Shown: positions 56,166-64,000 of the stretch, piece by piece
Layout of the letters: the number at the start of each line of letters is the position of its first letter
How positions within the stretch are numbered: position 1 is the first letter of the stretch
Source of the DNA: Steroidobacteraceae bacterium
GTDB taxonomy: Bacteria > Pseudomonadota > Gammaproteobacteria > Steroidobacterales > Steroidobacteraceae
DNA length: 64,000 bases
Direction: 5' to 3'
Assembly (NCBI GenBank): GCA_027531255.1
Contig: JAPZRU010000027.1
Location: 1-64,000 of the forward strand
Made by a program: the position numbers and the translations under genes
Notes under the pieces: model-generated
Seen by the model: the letters and a program-made list of their open reading frames with translations, nothing else
The model's database searches: none
What the model was told of the DNA's origin: nothing

Positions 56166-58141
56166 ACGCCACCGTCTACGGCGGGCCCGGTGCGCCCGCG
56201 GCGGAGCCGTCGAACGCGAACGCGGCGAACGGCACGCCGCTGATCGCGCTGGTCGGCAACCCGAACTGCGGCAAGACCGCGCTGTTCAACCTGCTGACCG
56301 GCAGCCGCGCGAAGATCGCGAATTACGCCGGCGTCACCGTCGAGCGGAAGGAGGGCAGCCTCGTCACGCCGCGGGGCCGGCGCGTGCGCGTGCTCGACCT
56401 GCCGGGCGCCTACAGCCTGCGCCCGCGCACGCCGGACGAACGCATCACCTGCGACCTCGTGCTCGGGCGCCTGGCGGGCGAGGCGATGCCGGACCTGGTC
56501 GTCAGCGTGGTCGACGCCACCAACCTGCGCCGGCACCTGCGCATGGTGCTGCCGCTGAAGCGGCTTGGGCACCGCGTCGTCGTCGCGCTCAACATGGTGG
56601 ACCTCGCGAAGCGGCGCGGGCTGAAGCTCGACGCGCAGGCGCTGTCGCGCGAACTCGGGCTGCCGGTCGTCGAGACCGTCGGCATCAGGGCCGGCGGCGC
56701 GAAGGCGCTGGTGGATCTGCTCGACGAATGGGGACGTGCCGCCCTCGCGGCCGCCGAGGGCGCGTCTGCGGCGAGTGCGACGCCACCGGGAGTGACGCCC
56801 TTGCTCGCCGAGCCCGGCTACGTCGAGCAGCTCGACGCCGAGGGCATCGCGCAGGACCACGCCGAGGTGGACCGCGTGCTCCGTCGCCTCGGCCTCGACG
56901 GCGTGCCGCACGAGACGCCGAGCGACCGCATCGACCGCGTCGTGCTGCACCCCGTCGTGGGGCCGCTGATCCTCGCGGCGACGCTGTTCCTGATGTTCCA
57001 GGCCGTGTTCGCGTGGGCCGCGCCGCTGATGGACGGCATCGAGACCGCGATGGCTTGGCTCGCCGCCGGCGTGAGCGCGGTCGTGCCCGCGGGGCCGCTG
57101 CAGAGCCTGCTCGTCGACGGCGTGATCGCCGGCGCCGGCGGCGTGCTCGTGTTCCTGCCGCAGATCGTGCTGCTGTTCGCGTTCATCCTCGTGCTCGAGG
57201 ACTCGGGGTATCTCCCGCGCGCCGCGTTCCTGCTCGATCGGCTGATGGGCGGCGTCGGGTTGTCCGGGCGCTCGTTCATCCCGCTGCTGTCGAGCTTCGC
57301 GTGCGCGATCCCCGGCATCATGGCCACGCGCACGATCCCGAACGCGCGCGACCGGCTCGTCACGATCATGATCGCGCCGCTGATGACCTGCTCCGCTCGG
57401 CTGCCGGTGTACGCGCTGCTGATCGCCGCGTTCGTGCCGGCGCAACCGGTGTGGGGCGGGGTGCAGTTGCAGGGGCTCGTGCTGTTCGTGCTGTATGCGG
57501 CGGGCGTGGTCAGCGCGTTCGCCGTGGCGTGGGTGCTGAAGCGCTTCGGCCTGCGCGGGGCGATCCACCCGCTGCAGATGGAGCTGCCGACGTATCACTG
57601 GCCGTCACTTCGGAACCTGCGCATCGGGCTCACGCAGCGCGCGGAGATCTTCCTGCGGCGCGTGGGCGGCATCATCCTGGCGCTGACGGTGATCCTGTGG
57701 TTCCTGAGCTCGTTCCCGGCGCCGCCGCCGGGCGCGACGGGCGCGCCGATCGAGTACAGCCTGGCCGGGCAGATGGGCAAGGCGCTGGCGGTGGTGTTCG
57801 AGCCCATTGGATTCAACTGGCAGATCTCGATCGCGCTGGTGCCCGGGCTCGCGGCGCGCGAGGTGGCGGTGGGGGCGCTCGGCACGGTGTACGCGCTCTC
57901 GGCCGTGGACGATGCAGGGACGCAGCTCGCGCCGATCATCGCGGCCACCTGGGGCCTGCCGACCGCGTTCGCGCTGCTGGCGTGGTACGTGTTCGCGCCG
58001 CAGTGCCTGAGCACGCTGGCCGTGGTGAAGCGCGAGACGAACGGGTGGCGGTATCCGCTGATCATGGCCGCGTACCTGTTCCTGCTGGCGTACGTGGCGG
58101 CGGGTGCGACGTACTACATCAGTCGATGGGCCCTCGCGTGA
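56162..58141 (+). CDS. feoB: Ferrous iron transporter FeoB
   Basis: 659 residues. The N-terminal G domain begins GNPNCGKTALFNLLTG, then DLPGAYSL and LNMVDLAKRRG (G4). A transmembrane part of 8 or more helices follows, with the gate motifs GRSFIPLLSSFACAIPGI and MIAPLMTCSARLPVY. It is shorter than E. coli FeoB (773), as in many other bacteria. GTP hydrolysis drives or gates ferrous-iron uptake through the inner membrane. GTG 56162 overlaps the feoA stop. Confidence 0.95.
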   Translation: MNATVYGGPGAPAAEPSNANAANGTPLIALVGNPNCGKTALFNLLTGSRAKIANYAGVTVERKEGSLVTPRGRRVRVLDLPGAYSLRPRTPDERITCDLVLGRLAGEAMPDLVVSVVDATNLRRHLRMVLPLKRLGHRVVVALNMVDLAKRRGLKLDAQALSRELGLPVVETVGIRAGGAKALVDLLDEWGRAALAAAEGASAASATPPGVTPLLAEPGYVEQLDAEGIAQDHAEVDRVLRRLGLDGVPHETPSDRIDRVVLHPVVGPLILAATLFLMFQAVFAWAAPLMDGIETAMAWLAAGVSAVVPAGPLQSLLVDGVIAGAGGVLVFLPQIVLLFAFILVLEDSGYLPRAAFLLDRLMGGVGLSGRSFIPLLSSFACAIPGIMATRTIPNARDRLVTIMIAPLMTCSARLPVYALLIAAFVPAQPVWGGVQLQGLVLFVLYAAGVVSAFAVAWVLKRFGLRGAIHPLQMELPTYHWPSLRNLRIGLTQRAEIFLRRVGGIILALTVILWFLSSFPAPPPGATGAPIEYSLAGQMGKALAVVFEPIGFNWQISIALVPGLAAREVAVGALGTVYALSAVDDAGTQLAPIIAATWGLPTAFALLAWYVFAPQCLSTLAVVKRETNGWRYPLIMAAYLFLLAYVAAGATYYISRWALA

Positions 58142-58151
58142 GGGCGCGATC

Positions 58152-58451
58152 GTGACGATCAACGCGCTGACGCAGTGGTCGCTGGTGGGTATCGCGGTGC
58201 TGTTCGCCGCGGGTCACGCACTCACAGTGCTGATGCCGCGGGCGTGGCGTGCAAGGCTGGCGCGCCGGCTGAGGGCGCGCGGGGTGGCGGAGTTGGCGAG
58301 AGGCTTCGAGCGGGGTAGCGGGTGCGACGCGTGCACGGCGCGGGTGGCGCGCCCGCCCGCGGACTCCGCGCGGAAAACCGTGAATTCGATCACGTCGGAG
58401 AACCCTGCAACACGCAGCTCGCCGCGCGAGGGTCGTGACGTAAACCCCTGA
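58152..58451 (+). CDS. Small membrane protein following feoB (DUF6587-like)
   Basis: 99 residues from GTG 58152. A single N-terminal transmembrane segment (SLVGIAVLFAAGHALTVLM) is followed by a basic stretch and a GCDACTA motif. Small proteins with this layout follow feoB in several proteobacteria as I recall; a FeoC-like or iron-binding function is only a guess. The remaining 45 residues are hydrophilic and low in conserved features. It is separated from feoB by 10 bp and probably shares its transcript. Confidence 0.65.
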   Translation: MTINALTQWSLVGIAVLFAAGHALTVLMPRAWRARLARRLRARGVAELARGFERGSGCDACTARVARPPADSARKTVNSITSENPATRSSPREGRDVNP

Positions 58452-58470
58452 TGCTCCGGGGCGTTGTCTC

Positions 58471-58487
58471 GCTGCACGGGGGCTGCA
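58471..58487 (+). promoter_or_regulatory. Degenerate sigma-54-like site ahead of the broken PEP-CTERM-like gene
   Basis: GCTGCACGGGGGCTGCA resembles the -24/-12 consensus but has TG instead of GG in the -24 box. It is 29 bp upstream of ATG 58516. It may be a decayed counterpart of the better site for the intact PEP-CTERM gene. Low-confidence visual match. Confidence 0.25.
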
Positions 58488-58515
58488 TCGTCCGCTGCAA
58501 AGGCCCCGAGGGGCC

Positions 58516-58970
58516 ATGGAGCAGACGATGGATCGCCTGCTCGCCGCCAGCATCCTGTTCGACTGTTCTGCCACCGCCCACGCGGGTTTCGTCGCCATCG
58601 ACACGGTGAAGACGCTGCCTTCGGGCACGCACACCGACGTCTCGGCCAAGACCGTCGATATCGTCGCGGGCAACCAGTTCCGGGGCGCGCTCGACACGCT
58701 CGGCGTGAAGAAGCACACGCACGGCGTCTCGCTCGCCGTGGACGGGCCCGGCACGATCGACTTCTACTACTTCGGTCAGGAAGCGGGCTTCCGGAACAAG
58801 TTCTGAGCCAAGGGCACCGGCGGTACCGCCGCGTCCTACGACACCGGGGTCACGCCGAACGTGCAGAACTTCTTCGGGCCCAGCCACCCGGCGTCGTTCG
58901 GGTCGATCACCGTGACCGGCGGCGCGACGATTACACAGGCGCCGACCTGCCGTTCCGCGTGCGCCGTTGC
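58516..58970 (+). pseudogene. Interrupted PEP-CTERM-like exported protein gene
   Basis: The ATG at 58516 starts a 96-residue frame with a signal-peptide-like N terminus ending in ATAHAG, then FVAIDTVKTL, DFYYFGQEAGF and a TGA at 58804. The same frame continues after the stop for a further about 55 codons of sensible sequence (TGVTPNVQNFF, PASFGSITVTGGA); near 58920 a frame change picks up DDYTGADLPFRV. No PEP-CTERM tail follows; the region runs into the terminator of the opposite gene. Family assignment rests on layout and neighbourhood, not on a motif, so it is uncertain. A sequencing error could also explain the stop. Confidence 0.55.
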
Positions 58971-58978
58971 GCGCGGAC

Positions 58979-59013
58979 AAAGAAAAAGGGCGTCGTGCCG
59001 AAGCACGACGCCC
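58979..59013 (-). terminator. Intrinsic terminator of the PEP-CTERM gene
   Basis: On the minus strand GGGCGTCGTGC pairs perfectly with GCACGACGCCC (11 bp) around a 4-base loop, followed by TTTTTCTTT. The hairpin (58988-59013) begins 21 bp after the stop of the PEP-CTERM gene. This is the clearest rho-independent terminator in the window. Confidence 0.9.
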
Positions 59014-59034
59014 TCGAGTCGCTGAGCGATCGAC

Positions 59035-59778
59035 TCAGGCGGCCTTACGGCGACGGCGCAGCGCGCCGGCGGCCAGCAGGCCCGCGCCCAGGAGGCCGAG
59101 CGTCGCCGGCTCGGGCACCTCGGCGATCACGATGTCGTCGATGCCCCAGCCGTCGTTCCGGACCTTATCGGTCGAGAAGATTAGGTCGTTGAGCACCACA
59201 CCCTCGTTGAGCGCAAGGCCCACAAAGAACACCCGACCGTTCGGCAGCGGCGACGGGAAGGTATGCAGGAGGCTCGAGAACGACACCAGCATTTCCTGGC
59301 CGGTCGCGCGCAGCGTCATCTTCGCAGCGACGTCGTTGACGTCGGTCAGGAAGAAGCCGATGTGCGAGAACTCGTTGCCGCCGGCGTTCACGCTCCACGT
59401 GACCGTACGGTAGTCGTACGAGTCGAGCCAGTTGCTGCCACCGGTCGTCGTGTTGAAACGGCCCAAGAACCCGGTGGGCGAAATGCCCAGACCATCGGAG
59501 AACTGACCCGCGTCGGACGCGGTGAACGTGCCGACGTTGGTGCTGAACGACATCCCGCGGTTACCCGCGGCGAACGACCCGCCCTCGAAGTCCTCCGAGA
59601 CGACCGGCACCAGCTCGTTGGCGGCGAACCAGGCGGCGGCATCGGCCTTCACCGTCGCGAGGTTGGCCTGGGACTGGGGAGCGGAAACGTAGACACTGAT
59701 GGGCGCCGCGTAGGCGGCGCTGGCAGCGCCGACCGAGACGGCGACGGCGGCGGCCACCGCGACGACTGCATTGCGCAT
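59035..59778 (-). CDS. PEP-CTERM sorting-domain exported protein
   Basis: 247 residues. A signal peptide ends near AAYAAP, and the C terminus is a canonical PEP-CTERM tail: VPEPATLGLLGAG, a hydrophobic helix and RRRRKAA. In such systems an exosortase recognises the PEP motif and processes the protein on its way to the surface or extracellular matrix. The middle (SEDFEGGSFA, NEFSHIGFFLTDV) resembles carbohydrate-binding-like PEP-CTERM proteins without a named function. ATG 59778 has AAGGGA upstream. It has its own sigma-54-type promoter and a strong terminator, so it is monocistronic. No exosortase gene lies in the window. Confidence 0.9.
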   Translation of the reverse strand: MRNAVVAVAAAVAVSVGAASAAYAAPISVYVSAPQSQANLATVKADAAAWFAANELVPVVSEDFEGGSFAAGNRGMSFSTNVGTFTASDAGQFSDGLGISPTGFLGRFNTTTGGSNWLDSYDYRTVTWSVNAGGNEFSHIGFFLTDVNDVAAKMTLRATGQEMLVSFSSLLHTFPSPLPNGRVFFVGLALNEGVVLNDLIFSTDKVRNDGWGIDDIVIAEVPEPATLGLLGAGLLAAGALRRRRKAA

Positions 59779-59836
59779 GGTTGGAATTCCCTTTTGGCTG
59801 AAAAACGTCGGACTGACCGACACCCAGCGAACTACA

Positions 59837-59853
59837 ACCAAGTTTCGTGCCAG
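59837..59853 (-). promoter_or_regulatory. Sigma-54 (RpoN) promoter of the PEP-CTERM gene
   Basis: On the minus strand CTGGCACGAAACTTGGT matches the -24/-12 consensus TGGCACG-N4-TTGC except for the last C. Its -12 end is about 60 bp upstream of ATG 59778. PEP-CTERM genes in XrtA-type systems are known to be controlled by PrsK/PrsR with RpoN in some bacteria. Confidence 0.7.
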
Positions 59854-60035
59854 CCAAGCTCACGTCTTTAAGATCAGATACTTGGACGCGGTCGGCGCAA
59901 ACGCCGGCGCGCAACTGTAAAGCTTGTCGACACGGGTGCGGCCGAACGGCGGTGGCCGGGCGTGCCGCCTGCCGGGGCCGCCGGGAGGGCTGATGGCGGG
60001 GGGCGAGGGTCCAGCCCGGCGGCGTATTGGGAAGT

Positions 60036-60110
60036 TGGTGGGCGGTACAGGGCTTGAACCTGTGACCCCTGCCGTGTGAAAGCAGTGCTCTACCGCTGAG
60101 CTAACCGCCC
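60036..60110 (-). tRNA. tRNA-Val (anticodon CAC)
   Basis: On the minus strand 60110-60036 folds as a 75-nt tRNA: acceptor GGGCGGT/ACCGCCC, D arm GCTC/GAGC, anticodon stem CTGCT/GGCAG with loop TTCACAC (anticodon CAC), T arm ACAGG/CCTGT, discriminator A and encoded CCA. CAC reads Val codon GTG. Confidence 0.93.
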
Positions 60111-60257
60111 GACCGTGTGCCCCATGGGGGCCGAGACAGGAGCGCGGATGATACGGATCGGGGCCGCGTCGATCAACGACCGGCGGCCGTCCAACCGGCC
60201 CCGGCGCCGCTTACGGGGCCGGTTACACTTCGCACTCCTTCCCCGATCCAGGCGACC

Positions 60258-61655
60258 ATGACCGTCCGCACGCGCTTCGCTCCCAGCCCCACGGGGATGC
60301 TCCACATCGGCGGTGTGCGCACCGCGCTGTTCTGCTGGCTCTACGCGCGCAGGCACGGCGGCACCTTCATCCTGCGCATCGAGGACACCGACCGGGAGCG
60401 CTCCACCGACGAAGCGATCCAGGTGATCATCGACGGCATGGACTGGCTCGGCCTGAAGCCGGACGAGGGGCCCGTCTTCCAGACCAAGCGCTACGACCGC
60501 TACCGGGAGGTCATCGGGCAACTCCTCGCCTCGGGCCACGCCTATCACTGCTGGTGCACCAAGGAAGAGCTCGACCAGATGCGGGCCGAACAGCAGGCCC
60601 GCAAGGAGAAGCCCCGCTACGACGGGCGCTGCCGTCACGGGCGTGCGCTGCGGGAGGGGATCACGCCGGTGGTGCGCTTCAGGAACCCCACCGAGGGCTC
60701 GGTTGTGGTGCGCGACGTCGTGCACGGGCCGATCGAGTTCCAGAACGCGGAACTCGACGACCTGATCATCCTGCGCTCGGACGGCAACCCCACCTACAAT
60801 TTCTGCGTGGCGGTGGACGACTGGGACATGCGGATCACCCACGTGATCCGCGGCGACGACCACATCAACAACACGCCGCGGCAGCTCAACATGCTGCAGG
60901 CGATGGGGGCCGAGCCGCCCGTCTACGCCCACCTGCCGATGATCCTCGGCCCGGACGGCACGAAACTGTCGAAGCGCCACGGCGCCGTGTCGGTGCTCGA
61001 GTACCGGAACGCGGGCTTCCTGCCGGAGGCACTCTTGAACTACCTCGGGCGTCTCGGCTGGTCGCACGGCGACCAGGAGATCTTCAGCCTCGAGGAAATG
61101 ACCCGGCTGTTTGACCTCGACGACGTCAACAAGTCGGCGTCCGCATTGAACCCGGACAAACTGGCCTGGACCAACCAGCAGCACATGATGAAGCGGCCGG
61201 GCGCGGCGCTCGCGCCGCTGCTCGCGGAGCGGTTGCAGGCGCTCGGCGTGGACACGGCCGGCGTGGACCTCGCCGCGATCGCGGACGCCCAGAAGGAGCG
61301 GGCGAAGACGTTGCTCGAAATGGCCGAGAACAGCCGCTTCTTCTTCGCGGACCCGCAGGCCTACGACCCGAAGGCGGCCGCGAAGAACCTGACGGCGGAG
61401 ACGGCGCCGGTGCTGGAGCGCGTGCGGGCGGTGCTCGACTCGCTCGAGGCCTGGGGCGCCGCGGGTATCCACGCCGCGCTCGAGGCGCTGGCCGCCGAAC
61501 TCGGCGTCGGCCTCGGCAAGGTCGCCCAACCCGTGCGCGTCGCATTGGCGGGGGGACCGGTCTCGCCGCCGATCGACGCCACCGTCGCGATCCTCGGGCG
61601 CGAAACGGTGCTGCGCCGGCTCGATCGTGCGCTCGGGGTGGCCCGAAGCGGTTGA
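60258..61655 (+). CDS. gltX: Glutamyl-tRNA synthetase
   Basis: 465 residues, a class I synthetase with RFAPSPTGMLHIGGVRTAL (HIGH-type), then ILRIEDTDRERS, GDDHINNTPRQ and TKLSKRHGA (KMSKS-type). It charges tRNA-Glu, which is encoded 157 bp downstream of its stop. ATG 60258 gives the standard N terminus MTVRTRFAPSPTG; an upstream in-frame start would run through the promoter region. A gltX next to tRNA-Ala and tRNA-Glu is also found in Pseudomonas as remembered. Confidence 0.96.
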   Translation: MTVRTRFAPSPTGMLHIGGVRTALFCWLYARRHGGTFILRIEDTDRERSTDEAIQVIIDGMDWLGLKPDEGPVFQTKRYDRYREVIGQLLASGHAYHCWCTKEELDQMRAEQQARKEKPRYDGRCRHGRALREGITPVVRFRNPTEGSVVVRDVVHGPIEFQNAELDDLIILRSDGNPTYNFCVAVDDWDMRITHVIRGDDHINNTPRQLNMLQAMGAEPPVYAHLPMILGPDGTKLSKRHGAVSVLEYRNAGFLPEALLNYLGRLGWSHGDQEIFSLEEMTRLFDLDDVNKSASALNPDKLAWTNQQHMMKRPGAALAPLLAERLQALGVDTAGVDLAAIADAQKERAKTLLEMAENSRFFFADPQAYDPKAAAKNLTAETAPVLERVRAVLDSLEAWGAAGIHAALEALAAELGVGLGKVAQPVRVALAGGPVSPPIDATVAILGRETVLRRLDRALGVARSG

Positions 61656-61696
61656 CACCCCCGTGGCCCCACCCCAAACTCTAGAGCTACCCGCGT

Positions 61697-61772
<76 letters not shown>

Positions 61773-61811
61773 CGCTCCTGAACCCGACCACCCTGGTCGG
61801 GTGCGCGCCTC

Positions 61812-61887
61812 GTCCCCATCGTCTAGAGGCCTAGGACATTACCCTTTCAAGGTAACGACACGGGTTCGAATCCCGTTGGGGACGCCA
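61812..61887 (+). tRNA. tRNA-Glu (anticodon TTC)
   Basis: 76 nt with acceptor GTCCCCA/TGGGGAC, discriminator G, encoded CCA, and anticodon loop CTTTCAA carrying TTC. It is 39 bp after tRNA-Ala and probably cotranscribed with it. GltX, which charges it, is encoded upstream. Confidence 0.96.
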
Positions 61888-62167
61888 CTTCCGGCCACTG
61901 CCGATCCACCGAGCGCGAGCCGGTCCGGCCACCCTGCGTGCGTCGGACCCGCTGCCACGACTCGCGGGTGCCGTGGGTGAACCGCGTCACACTTCAGCCG
62001 ACACTCGCAGCGGCGGCGGCAAGCGCCGCCGGGAACGGCGTTAACATTCGATGTTCGGCGTCCCACGCACGACCCGGTCATAACGTGATGGCCGTTGCGG
62101 CGCTCGCCTGCGCACTCGTGCGAGCCTAGATCGTGGGTCCGGGTTGATCGTCACCGACGGGTAGAGC

Positions 62168-63754
62168 ATGGAAACGCTGGTCGACCAGTTGATGCAGGTG
62201 CTGAGGGGAATCTGGCGTTTCCGCTGGTATTCGCTGATCACCGCCTGGGTCGTGTTCCTGGTCGGCAGCGTCGCCATCCTGGCGATACCGAACAGCTACC
62301 AGGCGCAGGCCCGCGTCTACATCGACGCCCGCACGCCGCTGCGGCCGCTGCTCGAGGGCATCGCGGTCGAGACCGACGTCGCCTCGCAGATCGACTACGT
62401 GCGCCAGGTGCTGCTCAGCGGCCCGCAGCTCGCGAAGGTGGCCGCCGAGACCGACCTTGCGCTCGGCGCGACCAGCGCCGGGGAACTGCAGGCGCTGGTC
62501 GAGGAACTGCAGAACTCGATCAAAATCGAGGCGGCGGCGTCGCGCGGCCGGGGCGTGCAGAACAGCCTCTACACCATTTCCTACGAGCACACGGAACCGC
62601 GGAAGGCGCGGGACGTGGTCAAGAACCTTCTCGACGCCTTCGTCGAGGATACGCTGGGTTCCAAGCGCACGGGCACCGAGACGGCGCAGCGGTTCCTGCG
62701 CGAGCAGATCGCCGACTACGAGGCGCGGCTGCAGGCGGCGGAGCAGCGGCTCGCCGATTTCCGGCGCCGCAACGTGGGCGTCGTGCCGGGGGCCGAGGGC
62801 GGCTACTTCGCGCGGCTGCAGACCGAGACCACGGAGCTCAACCGCGTGCGCACGGCGCTCGGGGTCGCGATGAAGCGCCGGGACGAACTGCAGCGGCAGC
62901 TGCGCGGCGAGCAGATCGCCGCCGCCTCGGCCACGGCCGGCAGCGCGTCGGCACCGGCGACCGAAACCGGCCTGCGTCTCGCCGAAACCAACGCGCGCCT
63001 CGCGCAGTTGCAGTTGCGCTTCACGGACCGTCACCCGGAAGTCATCGCCCTCCAGGAAACCCAGCGCCAGCTGATCGAGCGCCAGCAGCAGGAGATCGAA
63101 GCCCTGCGCCAGGGGCGCCCGCCGGCCGCGGGCCTGCCGGGCCTCAGCACGAGCCCGGTGTACCAGACCATCCAGATGCAGCTGAACCAGGCGGAGGTCG
63201 ACATCGCGTCGCTGCGCGGCGAGGTGGCGGACCGCGAAGCGCGCGTGTCCATGCTGGAGCGGCAGATGAACGTCGCGCCGGAGGTGGAGGCCGAGCTCGC
63301 CAGGCTGAACCGCGATTACGGCGTGACCCAGGAGCAGTACCAGGCGCTGGTGCGCCGTCTCGAGTCCGCGCGGCTCTCGGAAGACGCCGACGAAACCGGC
63401 GTCGTGCGGTTCGATGTGATCGATCCACCGACGGTCGGCGCGCAGCCCGTGTCGCCGGACCGGCCGCGGCTGCTGCTCGCCCTCTGCGCGGCGGCGGTGC
63501 TGATCGGCGCCGGGGTCGGCTACCTGCTGCAGCAGATCCGGCCCGTCTACGAACACCCCAGCGAGGTCGGCAGCTCGCTCGGGCTGCCGGTGCTCGGCGT
63601 CGTGACGCTGAACCTCTCGGAGGCAAGGTTGCTGGAGTTGCGCCGACAGAACCTGGTCTTCTCCGCCGCCGCGGCGGTGCTCGCCCTCGCGTTCGTGCTG
63701 ACGCTGTCGCTGCAGAGCCACGGCGCCGCCTTCGTCCGCAAGCTCCTTTTCTGA
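62168..63754 (+). CDS. XrtA-system-type polysaccharide chain-length determinant (Wzz/EpsF-like)
   Basis: 528 residues. An N-terminal Wzz-like segment (ALAQ-free start METLVDQLMQVLRG, transmembrane about 24-43) is followed by a long coiled-coil region rich in Glu/Arg/Gln (about 170-400) and C-terminal transmembrane segments near 436-458 and 499-518. A Pro-rich stretch DPPTVGAQPVSPDRPR precedes the second helix, as in PCP proteins that pair with a separate kinase. The next gene starts as an autokinase. This resembles the chain-length gene of exosortase-associated EPS loci. It opens a second polysaccharide system, distinct from the locus at 12.5-54.7 kb. ATG 62168. Confidence 0.83.
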   Translation: METLVDQLMQVLRGIWRFRWYSLITAWVVFLVGSVAILAIPNSYQAQARVYIDARTPLRPLLEGIAVETDVASQIDYVRQVLLSGPQLAKVAAETDLALGATSAGELQALVEELQNSIKIEAAASRGRGVQNSLYTISYEHTEPRKARDVVKNLLDAFVEDTLGSKRTGTETAQRFLREQIADYEARLQAAEQRLADFRRRNVGVVPGAEGGYFARLQTETTELNRVRTALGVAMKRRDELQRQLRGEQIAAASATAGSASAPATETGLRLAETNARLAQLQLRFTDRHPEVIALQETQRQLIERQQQEIEALRQGRPPAAGLPGLSTSPVYQTIQMQLNQAEVDIASLRGEVADREARVSMLERQMNVAPEVEAELARLNRDYGVTQEQYQALVRRLESARLSEDADETGVVRFDVIDPPTVGAQPVSPDRPRLLLALCAAAVLIGAGVGYLLQQIRPVYEHPSEVGSSLGLPVLGVVTLNLSEARLLELRRQNLVFSAAAAVLALAFVLTLSLQSHGAAFVRKLLF

Positions 63755-63764
63755 GGATCCGCGC

Positions 63765-64000
63765 ATGAGCTTCGTCCAGAAGGCGATCGAGAAGCTGCAG
63801 AGCCAGACGAAGCAGCCGGCCGTCCAGGCCTCGACCCGCGCGCCCGCCGCGAGCGCCGAACCGGCGATCGCCGTGGTTCCCGAGCCGCCGAAGCCGCGCG
63901 CGCCGTTCCAGCCGAAGCAGACGATCGCGCTGAACCGCTCGGCGCTGGTGCGCTCCGGCCTGCTGCCTGACGCGGCCGCCAGCCGGCGCGTCGCGGAGCA
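63765..64000 (+). CDS. Tyrosine-protein kinase of the XrtA-type EPS locus (N-terminal fragment)
   Basis: The first 78 codons from ATG 63765 are visible: MSFVQKAIEKLQSQTKQP, then an Ala/Pro-rich linker, and a start of a structured part (QTIALNRSALVRSGLLPD). This matches the N terminus of XrtA-associated tyrosine autokinases encoded after the chain-length protein. The kinase Walker motifs lie beyond the window, so the call rests on position and N-terminal style. It starts 10 bp after the upstream stop. Confidence 0.65.
   Translation, partial: MSFVQKAIEKLQSQTKQPAVQASTRAPAASAEPAIAVVPEPPKPRAPFQPKQTIALNRSALVRSGLLPDAAASRRVAE

Noticed and set aside
62011-62054. Terminator or operator in the gap after tRNA-Glu
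   Set aside because: A GGCGGCG/CGCCGCC stem and AACAT-TCG-ATGTT are present, but there is no T-run and no clear promoter to give them a role.

Overview
The window reads as chromosomal DNA of a GC-rich gammaproteobacterium. The evidence is the gene order ppiD-fabI, mltD-gloB / yafS-like-rnhA-dnaQ, which as I recall resembles Pseudomonas and relatives, together with gltX-tRNA-Ala-tRNA-Glu, a Fur-box feoAB locus and a PEP-CTERM protein. The lineage is inferred from gene content only; no database search was possible.

Layout. 1-302: tandem 43-bp hairpin repeats and tRNA-Asp. 448-11742: housekeeping genes (ppiD, fabI, mltD, gloB, yafS-like methyltransferase, rnhA, dnaQ) in conserved order, interrupted by four small toxin-antitoxin modules (VapBC, Xre/RES, Phd/PIN, FitAB-like). 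11772-12435: wreck of a NhaB sodium/proton antiporter gene. 12538-54710: about 42 kb of polysaccharide genes. 54740-61887: a diguanylate cyclase-like gene, feoA-feoB plus a small membrane protein, a broken PEP-CTERM-like gene, an intact PEP-CTERM gene with a sigma-54 promoter, and gltX with tRNA-Val, tRNA-Ala and tRNA-Glu. 62168-64000: start of a second, exosortase(XrtA)-type exopolysaccharide locus, cut by the window edge.

How the large locus works (inference from families). Sugar supply: Pgi, AlgC-type mutase and ManC (GDP-mannose), two Ugd copies (UDP-GlcA), a UDP-GlcA 4-epimerase (UDP-GalA), a TviB/WbpO-type dehydrogenase (UDP-HexNAcA), WecB (UDP-ManNAc), and WbpM-type dehydratase plus WbpV-type reductase (UDP-QuiNAc or UDP-FucNAc). 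A WbpL/WecA-type transferase would start the repeat unit on undecaprenyl phosphate and three GT4 enzymes would extend it. Three separate AsnB-like amidotransferases are interleaved with these transferases, suggesting a polymer whose uronic acids are heavily amidated; two methyltransferases, a bi-domain oxidoreductase and a heparinase-like enzyme add further modification. A Wzx-type flippase, Wzy, Wzz, a very large SLBB export protein and two Wzi paralogs would handle export and surface attachment. Most genes from 18303 to 44209 overlap or abut, consistent with one long operon; a promoter-like site lies ahead of the second wzi and another ahead of the wbpM-like gene.

Decay and rearrangement marks lie at the edges of the large locus: the nhaB wreck on the left, an internally deleted rmlB remnant and a near-identical ugd duplicate on the right. 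No insertion sequence, CRISPR array or rRNA was seen.
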